Shown one piece after another: positions 1-7,664 of a DNA stretch of 51,796 bases. The stretch is from Candidatus Saccharimonadota bacterium (lineage in GTDB: Bacteria; Patescibacteriota; Saccharimonadia; Saccharimonadales; Saccharimonadaceae), in contig WQXA01000003.1 of assembly GCA_009785095.1 (NCBI GenBank), forward strand, positions 1-51,796, read 5' to 3'. The position numbers were made by a program, and so were the translations under genes. The notes beneath the pieces are model-generated. The model made no database searches. It was not told the DNA's origin and was given only the letters and a program-made list of their open reading frames with translations. The stretch's first letter is position 1. Every line of letters begins with the position of its first letter.

Positions 1-100
1 GCACGTCCCGGTTTACATTTCCGAAAACATGGTTGGTCACAAATTAGGCGAATTCGCTCCGACCCGCAAATTCCGCAAACACGGAGGTAAGCAGAAATGA
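1..100 (+). CDS. rpsS: Ribosomal protein uS19, 3' end only
   Basis: The first 100 bases read in frame from base 2 as the C-terminal end of small-subunit protein S19, which binds the 16S rRNA head. The visible residues include [17 protein letters not shown] followed by a lysine-rich tail, which is the family's conserved end. The stop TGA (98-100) overlaps the rplV ATG (97), as expected in the S10 operon order S19-L22-S3. The start lies outside the window. Confidence 0.95.
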   Translation, partial: HVPVYISENMVGHKLGEFAPTRKFRKHGGKQK

Positions 101-645
101 CCAAAGAATTAAAAAACGCCGTCATTGCGAGCGCAGCGAAGCAATCCAATGGATCGCCACGCCGAACAGGTTCGGCTCGCGATGACAATGCTGCTACCGT
201 CCGTGCCTCCCTGCGCGATCTGCGCCTAGCACCCCGCAAAGTCGCTCTCGTGGCCGCGTTGGTTCGTGATCGCAGCGTCGACGACGCGTTGATTATATTG
301 TCGCATACGCCGAAACGCGCCGCGAAACCGCTGGCAAAACTGATCGCTAGCGCCCGCGCCAATGCCACCAACAACCACGGTCTACGCGCCGAAGGCCTGC
401 GCATTGCTAGTTTGTCGGTGACGGCTGGCCCGCGTTTCAAACGCTACCGCCCGGTGTCGCGCGGCCGAGCGCATCCTTTCCAAAAACGCACCTCACATAT
501 TTTTGTAGAAATTATTGGTGATATAAAACCGGCCAAAGTCATTGCGAAGAACGAAGAGATGAAGCAATCCAGTACGGCTAAAACTAATTCTGGATCGCCA
601 CGCCGAACAAATTCGGCTCGCGATGACAAGAAGGGAGATAAATAG
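97..645 (+). CDS. rplV: Ribosomal protein uL22 with two in-frame palindromic insertions
   Basis: Large-subunit protein L22, which lines the peptide exit tunnel. The L22 domain covers about residues 33-147, from [13 protein letters not shown] to the conserved [16 protein letters not shown]. At 182 aa it is far longer than the usual 110-120 aa. The excess is a 32-residue N-terminal and a 35-residue C-terminal extension. Both contain the same translated repeat: VIAS..KQS, then GSPRR..SARDD, encoded by imperfect palindromes at 121-186 and 538-627. The extensions are therefore inserted DNA elements read through in the same frame and not normal L22 sequence. The start overlaps the rpsS stop and has GGAGG upstream at about 82-86. 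The core L22 fold looks complete, so the protein should be functional. Confidence 0.95.
   Translation: MTKELKNAVIASAAKQSNGSPRRTGSARDDNAATVRASLRDLRLAPRKVALVAALVRDRSVDDALIILSHTPKRAAKPLAKLIASARANATNNHGLRAEGLRIASLSVTAGPRFKRYRPVSRGRAHPFQKRTSHIFVEIIGDIKPAKVIAKNEEMKQSSTAKTNSGSPRRTNSARDDKKGDK
121..186 (+). repeat. Palindromic element A1 inside rplV (N-terminal copy)
   Basis: An imperfect inverted repeat. The left end GTCATTGCGAGC matches the reverse complement of the right end GCTCGCGATGAC with one mismatch. The inner part contains GCAATCC and GGATCGC, also complementary. It is read in frame as VIASAAKQS...GSPRR...SARDD. Related copies lie at 538-627, 5571-5645 and, degenerate and reversed, at 23693-23735. 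Confidence 0.9.
538..627 (+). repeat. Palindromic element A2 inside rplV (C-terminal copy)
   Basis: A second copy of the A family in the same gene, with the same ends (GTCATTGCGA, CTCGCGATGAC) and the same right half GGATCGCCACGCCGAACA as A1, but a longer, diverged centre. It is translated in the same frame as A1 (VIAK..MKQSS...[12 protein letters not shown]) and supplies the last 35 residues of L22. Confidence 0.88.
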
Positions 646-646
646 A

Positions 647-1279
647 ATGGGACAGAAAGTCAACCCAATTTCAATGCGGCTCCAGGTTCACAAGAACTGG
701 GCGAGCAAATGGTTCGCGTCCGGCAAAAAAGATTTTGCCAATTGGCTAGCCATCGATCTGGCCGTGCGTCGCGCCATTGAAAAGAAATTCGAAACGCGCG
801 CTGTTATCAATCACATCGAGATCGAGCGCAACGCCAACCAAACCACGATCACCATATGGACGAGCAAAGCCGGTGTGGTCATCGGTCGCCAAGGCGCCGG
901 TGTCCAGGAACTGCGCGCGGAGCTCGAAAAAATCATTGGTGCGCCGGTGCGCCTCAACATCGAAGAAGTCAGAAAACCCGACCTAGCCGCCAAAATCGTG
1001 GCCGAAAATATCGCCCGCCAACTCGAGCGCCGGATCAATTTCCGCCGCGCTATGAAAATGGCAATTCAAAACGTCATGAGCGCGGGCGCTAAGGGCGTGC
1101 GCATCGAGATCGCTGGTCGCCTTAACGGGGCTGAGATGTCGCGTCGCGAAAAGCTCATCGAGGGCTCGGTGCCGCTGCATACTCTGCGTACCGATATCGA
1201 TTACCATCTGGCGGTGGCGAAAACGTTGGCCGGTACCATCGGCATCAAAGTTTGGATTAACCGAGGGGAGAAGCACTGA
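647..1279 (+). CDS. rpsC: Ribosomal protein uS3
   Basis: Small-subunit protein S3, 210 aa, close to the usual length. It begins [12 protein letters not shown], the family's standard N-terminus, which fixes the start at the ATG at 647 and not the earlier in-frame ATG at 623. The KH domain GxxG loop ([12 protein letters not shown]) is at about residues 78-89, and the C-terminal S3 domain contains [12 protein letters not shown]. The gene starts one base after the rplV stop and overlaps rplP by one base (TGATG). Confidence 0.97.
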   Translation: MGQKVNPISMRLQVHKNWASKWFASGKKDFANWLAIDLAVRRAIEKKFETRAVINHIEIERNANQTTITIWTSKAGVVIGRQGAGVQELRAELEKIIGAPVRLNIEEVRKPDLAAKIVAENIARQLERRINFRRAMKMAIQNVMSAGAKGVRIEIAGRLNGAEMSRREKLIEGSVPLHTLRTDIDYHLAVAKTLAGTIGIKVWINRGEKH

Positions 1280-1692
1280 TGCTACTGCCCAAGAAAACCA
1301 AATTCAGGAAAGCCTTCAAGGGTCGCAATCCGGGCGTGGCCTCGCGCTGTAATTATATCGCTTTTGGCGACTTCGGCCTGCAGAGTCTCGACAACGAGCG
1401 CGTCACCTCGCGCCAAATCGAGAGCGCTCGCCGAGCGATTTCTGGTCATACCAAGCGCGGCGGCAAAATCTGGATTCGCATTTTCCCACAAATTCCGGTC
1501 ACTAAAAAACCGCTCGATGTCAAAATGGGCTCCGGCAAAGGCAGCCCCGAATACTGGATCGCTCGCGTCAAAAAAGGCACAATCATGTTTGAAATGAACG
1601 GCGTGCCCGAGCCAGTCGCCCGCGAAGCCATGCGCCTAGCTTCCCACAAATTACCGGTTCGCACCCGATTCGTTAAACGGGAGGAGGCATAA
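1279..1692 (+). CDS. rplP: Ribosomal protein uL16
   Basis: Large-subunit protein L16 (137 aa, normal length), which contacts the A-site tRNA elbow. Diagnostic parts are the lysine-rich start ([10 protein letters not shown]), the block [20 protein letters not shown] and the loop [12 protein letters not shown] near residues 80-91. The ATG overlaps the rpsC stop and its TAA overlaps the rpmC ATG, so translation is coupled through S3-L16-L29. Confidence 0.97.
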   Translation: MLLPKKTKFRKAFKGRNPGVASRCNYIAFGDFGLQSLDNERVTSRQIESARRAISGHTKRGGKIWIRIFPQIPVTKKPLDVKMGSGKGSPEYWIARVKKGTIMFEMNGVPEPVAREAMRLASHKLPVRTRFVKREEA

Positions 1693-1964
1693 TGGCAGAC
1701 AAGAAAGTAAAGAAAGTCGTGGCTACCAAAACGACCAAGAAAGACACCACAGCCGTCGACCAAACTGCCCGAGATTTGCGCAAACTAACCGAGGCCGAAT
1801 TGCAAACTGCTCTAAAAACCGCTCGCGAGGATCTGCTAGCGGCGCAGAAAATGCTAAAAGCCAACGAGCTACCAAATAGCCAAGTCATTAAAAAATCTCG
1901 CCAAATAATTGCGCGGATTCACACTGTGTTAACCGAAAAGATCAAGGAGGCAAAAAATGTCTAA
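1692..1964 (+). CDS. rpmC: Ribosomal protein uL29 with N-terminal extension
   Basis: Large-subunit protein L29, found near the tunnel exit. The L29 helical hairpin covers about residues 26-88: LRKLTEAELQTALKTAREDL and then KKSRQIIARIHTVLTEK. The protein is 90 aa where 60-70 is usual, because of a lysine/threonine-rich N-terminal extension of about 25 residues. This extension has no palindromic signature, unlike those of L22 and S5. It overlaps rpsQ by 8 bases. Confidence 0.93.
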   Translation: MADKKVKKVVATKTTKKDTTAVDQTARDLRKLTEAELQTALKTAREDLLAAQKMLKANELPNSQVIKKSRQIIARIHTVLTEKIKEAKNV

Positions 1965-2316
1965 ACGTACCATCACCGGCGTCGTATCATCAATCGCCGG
2001 CAAAAAAACCATCATCGTGACACGCACCACGCGCGAAACTCATCCGCTCTATGGCAAGAAATTCACGACCAGCCGCAAATTTAGCGTCCACGACGAGAAA
2101 AATGCAGCCAAAATCGGCGACACCGTCTTGATCGAAGAAAGCCGCCCGATTTCAGCCACGAAAACTTGGGTTCTAAAGGAAATCGTCGAACGCGGTCGCG
2201 AAATCGTCGAGATCAAGAAAACCGAAGTTGAGGCCGAGGCCGAAGCCAAGCTAGCCGAAAAAGCCGCCAAGAAAGTGGCCGAAAAAGCCGCGGAAACTGA
2301 GGGGGCGACAAAGTGA
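1957..2316 (+). CDS. rpsQ: Ribosomal protein uS17 with acidic/lysine C-terminal tail
   Basis: Small-subunit protein S17, an OB-fold rRNA-binding protein. The core (residues 1-83) has ITGVVSSIAGKKTIIV, HPLYGKKFTTSRKFSVHDE and GDTVLIEESRPISATKTW, all typical. The 119-aa length exceeds the usual 80-90 because of a tail of about 35 residues rich in Glu, Ala and Lys that is probably helical. The start AAGGAGGCAAAAAATG carries a strong Shine-Dalgarno site inside rpmC. Confidence 0.95.
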   Translation: MSKRTITGVVSSIAGKKTIIVTRTTRETHPLYGKKFTTSRKFSVHDEKNAAKIGDTVLIEESRPISATKTWVLKEIVERGREIVEIKKTEVEAEAEAKLAEKAAKKVAEKAAETEGATK

Positions 2317-2334
2317 TAAAGCAACGAAATGAGA

Positions 2335-2397
2335 GAAAAGAAAAGCGCGGAGAAAATCTAAAATTTGTTTTAGATTTGCGACAAGATTTTACTTTTC
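2335..2397 (+). repeat. Imperfect palindrome between rpsQ and rplN
   Basis: The 127-base gap after rpsQ is the longest in the ribosomal operon. It holds an AT-rich inverted repeat: outer ends GAAAAG and CTTTTC, and inner arms AAATCTAAAA and TTTTAGATTT around TTTG. It has no T-run, so it is not a standard terminator. It could be an intergenic palindromic element or an RNA processing site. Confidence 0.55.
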
Positions 2398-2443
2398 CGA
2401 ATGAGGAAGGTTTACCTCTTTTGACGACTGAAAGGAGACAAAA

Positions 2444-2812
2444 GTGATCCAGCAAGAATCCCGCCTCAAAGTCGCCGACAATAGCGGCGCCAAGGAAGTC
2501 CTGTGCATCAAAGTCCTCGGTGCAACGCGTCGTCGTTATGCTCGCGTTGGTGATGTCTTTACCGCTAGCGTCAAGGAAGCCGACCCGCACGGCAACACCA
2601 AGAAAAAATCGGTGGTGCGTTGTGTGGTTGTGCGCACTCGGAACAAAATCACCAGAAAAGACGGCTCGACCATCAAATTCGATGATAATGCTTGCGTTTT
2701 AATTAACGATGATAAAACACCGAAAGGCACTCGCGTCTTTGGGCCGATTCCGCGCGAACTGCGCGACCTCGGCTACGCGAAAATTGTGTCTTTGGCACCG
2801 GAGGTATTATGA
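2444..2812 (+). CDS. rplN: Ribosomal protein uL14
   Basis: Large-subunit protein L14, 122 aa, the normal length. It begins [18 protein letters not shown], the family's standard start, which supports the GTG at 2444 preceded by AAAGGAGA at 2431-2438. Later signatures are [21 protein letters not shown] and [14 protein letters not shown]. It overlaps rplX by four bases (ATGA). Confidence 0.97.
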   Translation: MIQQESRLKVADNSGAKEVLCIKVLGATRRRYARVGDVFTASVKEADPHGNTKKKSVVRCVVVRTRNKITRKDGSTIKFDDNACVLINDDKTPKGTRVFGPIPRELRDLGYAKIVSLAPEVL

Positions 2813-3123
2813 AACGTATCAGAAAAGATGACTTAGTCAAAGTAATCGCCGGCGGCCAAAAGGGCAAAATCGCCAAAGTCGTCCGCGTCGACGACCGCAA
2901 AGTTTATCTCGAAAACGTCAACCTGCGTACTCGTCACGTGGCGGCCAATCGCCTGAACCAACAAGGCGGCAAAAAAGACGTCCATCTGCCGCTCGATATT
3001 AGCAACGTCGCTCTAGTCGTCGAGGATGTCAAAAACGCCGAAAAGACGAGCAAAGTTTCGTTTAGGATCAAGGACGGCAAGAAAACCCGTGTCGCAAAAC
3101 TGAGCAACAAGGAGGTGAAATAA
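2809..3123 (+). CDS. rplX: Ribosomal protein uL24
   Basis: Large-subunit protein L24, an assembly initiator. The KOW motif is at residues about 5-33 ([20 protein letters not shown]), followed by VNLRTRHVA and the block [18 protein letters not shown]. The length of 104 aa is normal. Its stop TAA overlaps the rplE ATG by one base. Confidence 0.96.
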   Translation: MKRIRKDDLVKVIAGGQKGKIAKVVRVDDRKVYLENVNLRTRHVAANRLNQQGGKKDVHLPLDISNVALVVEDVKNAEKTSKVSFRIKDGKKTRVAKLSNKEVK

Positions 3124-3743
3124 TGGCCGAATCTAAAACTACCACGAAAAAAACCTCTCCTGCTGATAAAAGTAAATACACTCCGCGTCTCAAGAAACTT
3201 TACAATGAGAAATTTGTCAAAGAATTGAAAACCGAGCTGAAGCTAAAAAACGTTCACCAGGCGCCGAAACTGACAAAAATCGTCGTCAGCGCCGGCGTTG
3301 GTCGCAATAAGGACAACAAATCGTTCCAAGAAGTAGTGGCCAACACGCTGGCTCGGATTACTGGTCAAAAACCGATTAGCCGCACAGCCAAGCGCTCGAT
3401 TGCGTCTTTTAAGATTAGAAAAGGCATGGGCGCGCCGGTCGGCCAAAGTGTCAATCTGCGCGGCGACCGCATGTGGGAATTTCTCGATCGGTTAGTCAAC
3501 GTGGCTATGCCGCGGATCCGCGATTTTCACGGTGTTTCCGCCAAGGCCTTTGACCGCCAAGGCAACTACAATCTCGGTATCACCGAGCAATCGATTTTCC
3601 CGGAGTTAACGTTCGAAGAAACCGCCACGCCGCACGGCTTAGGAATTGCATTTACGATTTCTAACGGCAATCCGGAAAGCTCACGTAAATTGTTAGAAAA
3701 ATTTGGAATCCCGTTTGAAAAAACTGGAAAGGAGGCAAAATAA
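3123..3743 (+). CDS. rplE: Ribosomal protein uL5
   Basis: Large-subunit protein L5, part of the central protuberance with 5S rRNA. The core starts near residue 20 ([13 protein letters not shown]) and contains [50 protein letters not shown] and [12 protein letters not shown]. It has 206 aa, slightly longer than the usual 180 because of a Lys/Thr-rich N-terminus. It overlaps rpsN by one base. Confidence 0.97.
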   Translation: MAESKTTTKKTSPADKSKYTPRLKKLYNEKFVKELKTELKLKNVHQAPKLTKIVVSAGVGRNKDNKSFQEVVANTLARITGQKPISRTAKRSIASFKIRKGMGAPVGQSVNLRGDRMWEFLDRLVNVAMPRIRDFHGVSAKAFDRQGNYNLGITEQSIFPELTFEETATPHGLGIAFTISNGNPESSRKLLEKFGIPFEKTGKEAK

Positions 3744-4012
3744 TGGCAAAGAAATCAGCACTGGCTCGCGACAAAAAACGCCAAGCAATGATCGCCAAGC
3801 ACGCTAGCAAACGCGCTGAGCTAAAAAGGCTCGGCGACAGCGAAGGCCTGCAAAAACTACCGCGCAATTCATCGCCGACCCGCCACAAAAATCGCTGCGG
3901 CGAAACCGGCCGACCGCACGCTTATATGCGCAAATTCGGCCTGTCACGTATCAGTTTTCGCGAACACGCCTCCAAAGGCGAAATTCCCGGTGTAACAAAG
4001 GCCAGTTGGTAA
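3743..4012 (+). CDS. rpsN: Ribosomal protein uS14, zinc-free form
   Basis: Small-subunit protein S14 (89 aa). Features are [14 protein letters not shown] at the start, [21 protein letters not shown] in the middle and [24 protein letters not shown] at the end. It carries a single Cys and so lacks the CxxC...CxxC zinc site of the short form, matching the longer zinc-independent type. The Shine-Dalgarno AAAGGAGG lies inside the end of rplE. Confidence 0.96.
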   Translation: MAKKSALARDKKRQAMIAKHASKRAELKRLGDSEGLQKLPRNSSPTRHKNRCGETGRPHAYMRKFGLSRISFREHASKGEIPGVTKASW

Positions 4013-4028
4013 AGGAAGGAGAAAGAAT

Positions 4029-4430
4029 ATGTCATTACAATCCACAGACCCGATCGCCGATCTCCTAACCCGAATCAGAAACGCTATCGCCATCGGCAAA
4101 AACGAAGTCCGCTTGCCGAGCAGCAAATTGAAATTAACGGTCGCCAAAGAATTGGTGCGAGCCGGCTATTTGGCCGATGCCAAAACCACCAAAGCCACGC
4201 CACGCGACGAGTTGATCGTGACGATCGCCGAAGACGGCACCAGTCCGACCATCACCGAAATCGCTCGTGTATCCAAACCCGGCCGCCGCGTTTACGCTCG
4301 CGCCGCCGATATTCCGCGCGTCAAATCCGGCCGCGGCGTCATGTTGGTTAGTACGAGCAAAGGCATCATGACCGGCCGCGAAGCCATCAAAAATCGCCTC
4401 GGCGGCGAGTTAATATGTAAGGTGTATTAA
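4029..4430 (+). CDS. rpsH: Ribosomal protein uS8
   Basis: Small-subunit protein S8 (133 aa), which binds the central domain of 16S rRNA. It starts with DPIADLLTRIRNAIAIGKNEV and ends with VSTSKGIMTGREAIKNRLGGELICKVY, both diagnostic. The start has AAGGAAGGAGAAAG at 4013-4026 upstream. The next gene here is an unknown ORF, not rplF. Confidence 0.96.
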   Translation: MSLQSTDPIADLLTRIRNAIAIGKNEVRLPSSKLKLTVAKELVRAGYLADAKTTKATPRDELIVTIAEDGTSPTITEIARVSKPGRRVYARAADIPRVKSGRGVMLVSTSKGIMTGREAIKNRLGGELICKVY

Positions 4431-4431
4431 T

Positions 4432-4656
4432 ATGGGAGAAACTATAGTGGCAGCCGATGAAGAAGGCAGACCAGGGGAAACCTCTGACGTTAGAGCAGCA
4501 CGATTAGCAGTTGAATCATCGCTAGGAGCACTGGTGAATCAGTTGTACGCGAGCCACAACGGTATTGTAATCACAGTGAGTAAAGAGGCGCTCTGGACGC
4601 TCGTGCTAGAAGAGGCAACGAGAAAGCTAGATTCACTGCCTGAAGGAAGGAAGTAA
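4432..4656 (+). CDS. Small unknown protein inserted between rpsH and rplF
   Basis: A 74-aa ORF that I do not recognise. It starts one base after the rpsH stop, with AAGGTG nine bases upstream inside rpsH. It ends four bases before rplF, and its last codons carry the rplF Shine-Dalgarno (GAAGGAAGG), so it is embedded in the operon's translation chain. The N-terminus is acidic and probably disordered (residues 1-22). Residues 23-70 look like two helices flanking a short hydrophobic strand (NGIVITVSKEALW). Base use is unlike its neighbours, with AGA, AGG, CTA and GTA codons, which suggests a later acquisition. No rRNA-binding motif is visible. Confidence 0.7.
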   Translation: MGETIVAADEEGRPGETSDVRAARLAVESSLGALVNQLYASHNGIVITVSKEALWTLVLEEATRKLDSLPEGRK

Positions 4657-4660
4657 GCAA

Positions 4661-5197
4661 ATGTCAAGAATCGGAAAACTACCAATCGCCATTCCGGCGG
4701 GTGTGACAATCACGGTTGAACCTGATTTCATCACCGTGCGGGGCCCGAAAGGCGAGCTAAAACAATTCACTTTGCCGCACGTGGACGTGGCGGTCGAGGG
4801 CGATCAAATCATCGTCACGCGAAAATCTGACGAAAAACTGGCCAAATCCCAACACGGCCTGATGCGCTCGTTGATCAACAACATGGTCGTTGGCGTCACC
4901 AAAGGTTTCGAGAAAAAACTCGAGATCAACGGCGTCGGCTTTCGTCTGGTTAGCAAAGGCCCGCAGGAAATCGAGATGGGTCTCGGCCTCTCGCATCCGG
5001 TCAGCTACAAGGCGCCCGAGGGCGTGACTTTGGCTGTTAATAAAATGGAAATCACGGTCAGCGGCATCTCTAAACAGCAAGTCGGCCAAACCGCGGCCGA
5101 AATCCGTTCCTTAAAGAAACCCGAACCCTACAAAGGCAAAGGCATAAAGTACGCCGACGAGACAATTCTCCGCAAAGCAGGAAAGGCAGGTAAATAA
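4661..5197 (+). CDS. rplF: Ribosomal protein uL6
   Basis: Large-subunit protein L6 (178 aa, usual length), with two L6 domains. The first begins MSRIGKLPIAIPAGVTITVE and includes KGELKQF; the second contains GVGFRLVSKG, GLSHPVSY, ISKQQVGQTAAEIRSLKKPEPYKGKGIKYADE. The last block is the family signature. The TAA overlaps the rplR ATG by one base. Confidence 0.97.
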   Translation: MSRIGKLPIAIPAGVTITVEPDFITVRGPKGELKQFTLPHVDVAVEGDQIIVTRKSDEKLAKSQHGLMRSLINNMVVGVTKGFEKKLEINGVGFRLVSKGPQEIEMGLGLSHPVSYKAPEGVTLAVNKMEITVSGISKQQVGQTAAEIRSLKKPEPYKGKGIKYADETILRKAGKAGK

Positions 5198-5538
5198 TGG
5201 ACAAGATTCTAAACAAAACTCTGCGCAAAAACCGCGTGCGCGCCAAAGTCACCGGCACGGCCGAGCGGCCGCGTCTCAGCGTGTTTATTTCCGGCCGCCA
5301 CATTAGCGCGCAAATTATCGATGACACGACCGCTAAAACTCTGGCCGCCGCAACGACCGTCGGGCAGAAACTAACCGGCACGATGACCGACAAAGCCGCG
5401 CACATTGGTAAAGAAATCGCCGGGAAAGCCCAGAAAGTGAAAATCAAGACAGTCGTATTCGATCGCAACGGTCGCAAATACGCCGGTCGTTTAACAGCGC
5501 TAGCAGACGCCGCGCGCAAAGGAGGCTTGGAGTTTTAA
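5197..5538 (+). CDS. rplR: Ribosomal protein uL18
   Basis: Large-subunit protein L18 (113 aa), the 5S rRNA-binding protein. Features are an Arg/Lys-rich start, RVRAKVTGTAERPRLSVFIS, HISAQIIDD, and the end VVFDRNGRKYAGRLTALADAARKGGLEF. The length is normal. It lies two bases before rpsE, and the Shine-Dalgarno GGAGG of rpsE is within the last codons of rplR. Confidence 0.97.
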   Translation: MDKILNKTLRKNRVRAKVTGTAERPRLSVFISGRHISAQIIDDTTAKTLAAATTVGQKLTGTMTDKAAHIGKEIAGKAQKVKIKTVVFDRNGRKYAGRLTALADAARKGGLEF

Positions 5539-5540
5539 TC

Positions 5541-6359
5541 ATGAGTGAAGAAGTAAAGAAACCTAACGATGTCATTGCGAGTGCGGCGAAGCAATCCACC
5601 GAGAAACCCATGGATCGCCACGACGACAAATCGTCTCGCGATGACAACGCTAAATCCACCGCTCCGGCTGCCGCGAAAAACGGCGAAGCGCCCAAGAAAA
5701 AATTCGGCGCCGCTAATAACTTTAGTTCGGATAATATGGCGGCACGTGACGACCGCGGCAATCGTGGCCGCCCTAGCGATCGCGGCCGAAGTGGTGGCGA
5801 CCGCCGCGACAATCGCCGAGGCAATCGACGTGACAGCAAACCGGCCGAGGAAAAAATATTCGAGGAGCAAACCATTGCGGTCGACCGAGTTAGTCGTACC
5901 GTCAAGGGCGGCCGTCGCTTGCGTTTCAAGGCGCTAGTGGTGGTCGGCGACAAGAAAACCCGCGTCGGCGTCGGCGTCGCCAAAGGCCGCGATGTCCAAC
6001 AGGCCGTCGAAAAAGCCACTGGCGTGGCCAAAAAACACCTGATCACTATCCCGCTGGCGGGCACAACCATTCCGCACGACACGGAGATCAAACACACTGG
6101 CGCGCACGTTCTATTGAAACCAGCCGCGCCAGGCACCGGCATCATCGCCGGCGGTGTGATTCGTTCGATCATCGGTGTGACCGGCATTTCCGACCTGCTC
6201 AGCAAATCGCTCGGCAGCGCCAACAAAGTCAACATCGCCTACGCCACGATCGAGGCGCTCGAAAGTCTCGTCCCGAAAAGCGACTGGATCGGCGCTGAGA
6301 AGAAAAAAGTGGACTCCGCGAAAACTAAAGCCGCGCAGCATGAGGAGCCCGCAAAATGA
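5541..6359 (+). CDS. rpsE: Ribosomal protein uS5 with long N-terminal extension
   Basis: Small-subunit protein S5, which acts in decoding fidelity. The S5 core starts near residue 103 (FEEQTIAVDRVSRTVKGGRR) and includes GDKKTRVGVGVAKGRDVQQAV, TIPLAGTTIPH, LLKPAAPGTGIIAGG and AYATIEALESL. The usual length is 160-170 aa; this one has 272 aa. Residues 11-35 are a translated A-family palindrome (VIASAAKQS...DRHDD...SRDD, bases 5571-5645). Residues about 60-100 are Arg/Gly/Asp-rich and probably disordered, like RGG-type RNA-binding tails. The gene overlaps rplO by four bases. No rpmD (L30) follows. Confidence 0.95.
   Translation: MSEEVKKPNDVIASAAKQSTEKPMDRHDDKSSRDDNAKSTAPAAAKNGEAPKKKFGAANNFSSDNMAARDDRGNRGRPSDRGRSGGDRRDNRRGNRRDSKPAEEKIFEEQTIAVDRVSRTVKGGRRLRFKALVVVGDKKTRVGVGVAKGRDVQQAVEKATGVAKKHLITIPLAGTTIPHDTEIKHTGAHVLLKPAAPGTGIIAGGVIRSIIGVTGISDLLSKSLGSANKVNIAYATIEALESLVPKSDWIGAEKKKVDSAKTKAAQHEEPAK
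5571..5645 (+). repeat. Palindromic element A3 inside rpsE
   Basis: It has the same ends as the rplV copies (GTCATTGCGAG and CTCGCGATGAC) and the same block GGCGAAGCAATCCA, but a different centre. It is read in the same frame as A1 and A2 and adds about 25 residues near the S5 N-terminus. Confidence 0.88.
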
Positions 6360-6841
6360 AATACCACGAACTGAACACTAGCGCCAAGAACGCCAAAAAA
6401 CGTGTCGGGCGCGGGATCGCGGCGGGCGGCGGGAAAACTGCCGGCCGAGGCACAAAGGGTCAGAGATCACGCACCGGCAAAAAACTGCGACCGACTTTTA
6501 CGGGCGGCCAGTTGCCGCTCGTGCAAGCCGTTCCCAAACTGCGCGGCTTTAAGAGCAAGCGCATCCCCGCCCAGGTCGTCTATAGCGATGAATTAAATGC
6601 CATCAAAAGCGCCAAAATCGACAACTTTACTTTGTTCGAGGCGGGCTTGATTTCTACGCCGCATCACACGGTGAAAGTCATCGCGCGCGGTGATTTGACT
6701 TCCAAGGCCACGATCGAAATCGCCGCCATGTCGGCCTCGGTGGTCAAACAATTGGAAAAGAACGGCGGCAAATTTACTGAAACTGCTGTGCCTTTGCCGA
6801 AATCGACCAAAAAGGATAAGCCCGAAAAAGCTAAGAAATAG
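6356..6841 (+). CDS. rplO: Ribosomal protein uL15
   Basis: Large-subunit protein L15 (161 aa). Signatures are KRVGRGIAAGGGKTAGRGTKGQRSR at residues 15-39, FTGGQLPLVQAVPKLRGFKS, and the C-terminal SASVVKQLEKNGGKFTET. The N-terminal Gly/Arg-rich part threads into 23S rRNA. It is the last ribosomal gene of the run. The usual next gene, secY, is absent and folD follows after ten bases. Confidence 0.96.
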   Translation: MKYHELNTSAKNAKKRVGRGIAAGGGKTAGRGTKGQRSRTGKKLRPTFTGGQLPLVQAVPKLRGFKSKRIPAQVVYSDELNAIKSAKIDNFTLFEAGLISTPHHTVKVIARGDLTSKATIEIAAMSASVVKQLEKNGGKFTETAVPLPKSTKKDKPEKAKK

Positions 6842-6851
6842 GGAGGTGGTC

Positions 6852-7664
6852 ATGAAGCTACTAAATGGGCGAGAGTTAGCCGGTTTTATCAAAGAACGCC
6901 AAGCCCGCCAAGTGCGAGGCCTCATCCAACACGACAAAATAAAACCAAAACTGGCGATTATTCAAACTTCTGATGATCCGGTGATCGATACCTATGTGCG
7001 GCTCAAGAAAAACTACGGCACCGACATTTTGATCGACGTCGATATCCACAAAATCCCGCAAACCGAATCCAAGAAACTCATCGCTAAATTGAACGCCGAT
7101 AAATCAGTCCACGGTATTATTGTGCAATTGCCGATGGATAATCCGGAGGAAACCGACGAGATCGTTAACGCCATCGCGCCAGAAAAAGACGTCGACGGCC
7201 TCGGTGAGCGGGCGATTCTCGATCCGGCCACGCCGATGGCTATCCATTGGCTCTTGAGTGGCTACAATGTGGAATTAAAGGGCAAAAAAATCGTCCTGGT
7301 CGGCAACGGCAGGTTGGTCGGGCGACCCTTGGCGCGCATGTGGCGAAATTCTGGTCTCGAGCCTGAAGCCATAAATTCCAAAACCCGAGACAGGAGCGAA
7401 AAATTACGCGTAGCGGACATAATCGTGACGGCGACAGGCGTGCCTGGCTTAATCAAGTCGGACGATATCAAGCCCGGCGCGGTGGTGGTCGATGCCGGCA
7501 CAGCCGACGACCACGGTCAAATAGTTGGCGATATCACGCCGGATATTAGAGAACGCACAGACATCACCATCACGCCAAAAATCGGCGGTGTCGGGCCACT
7601 CACCGTCACGGCGCTAATGGACAACACGATCAGGGCAGCTCGTGATTCTCCTCAGGCGGAGTAG
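6852..7664 (+). CDS. folD: FolD-like methylenetetrahydrofolate dehydrogenase/cyclohydrolase
   Basis: Cytosolic bifunctional enzyme that converts 5,10-methylene-THF to 10-formyl-THF with NADP. The start ATG at 6852 has GGGAGGTGG at 6841-6849. The catalytic domain shows TYVRLKKNYG (Tyr and Lys of the active site near residues 43-48), GIIVQLPMD and KDVDGLG. The NAD(P) domain has VLVGNGRLVGRPLA, and the end has GGVGPLTVTALMDNT. At 270 aa it is slightly short. Several positions differ from the common consensus: VGRS is VGNG, the DGF/LH histidine is Gly, and TPVPGGVG is TPKIGGVG. It is therefore a divergent FolD. Its 3' end overlaps the convergent receiver gene by 35 bases. Confidence 0.88.
   Translation: MKLLNGRELAGFIKERQARQVRGLIQHDKIKPKLAIIQTSDDPVIDTYVRLKKNYGTDILIDVDIHKIPQTESKKLIAKLNADKSVHGIIVQLPMDNPEETDEIVNAIAPEKDVDGLGERAILDPATPMAIHWLLSGYNVELKGKKIVLVGNGRLVGRPLARMWRNSGLEPEAINSKTRDRSEKLRVADIIVTATGVPGLIKSDDIKPGAVVVDAGTADDHGQIVGDITPDIRERTDITITPKIGGVGPLTVTALMDNTIRAARDSPQAE

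Noticed and set aside
98-100. Possible use of TGA as a glycine codon, as in some CPR phyla
   Set aside because: TGA ends rpsS, rpsC, rpsQ and uvrD exactly where family ends are expected, so it is a stop here.
5444-6235. A 263-codon open frame on the minus strand opposite rplR and rpsE
   Set aside because: It is a shadow frame. rplR and rpsE are certain on the plus strand, and the minus-strand product has no recognisable domain.
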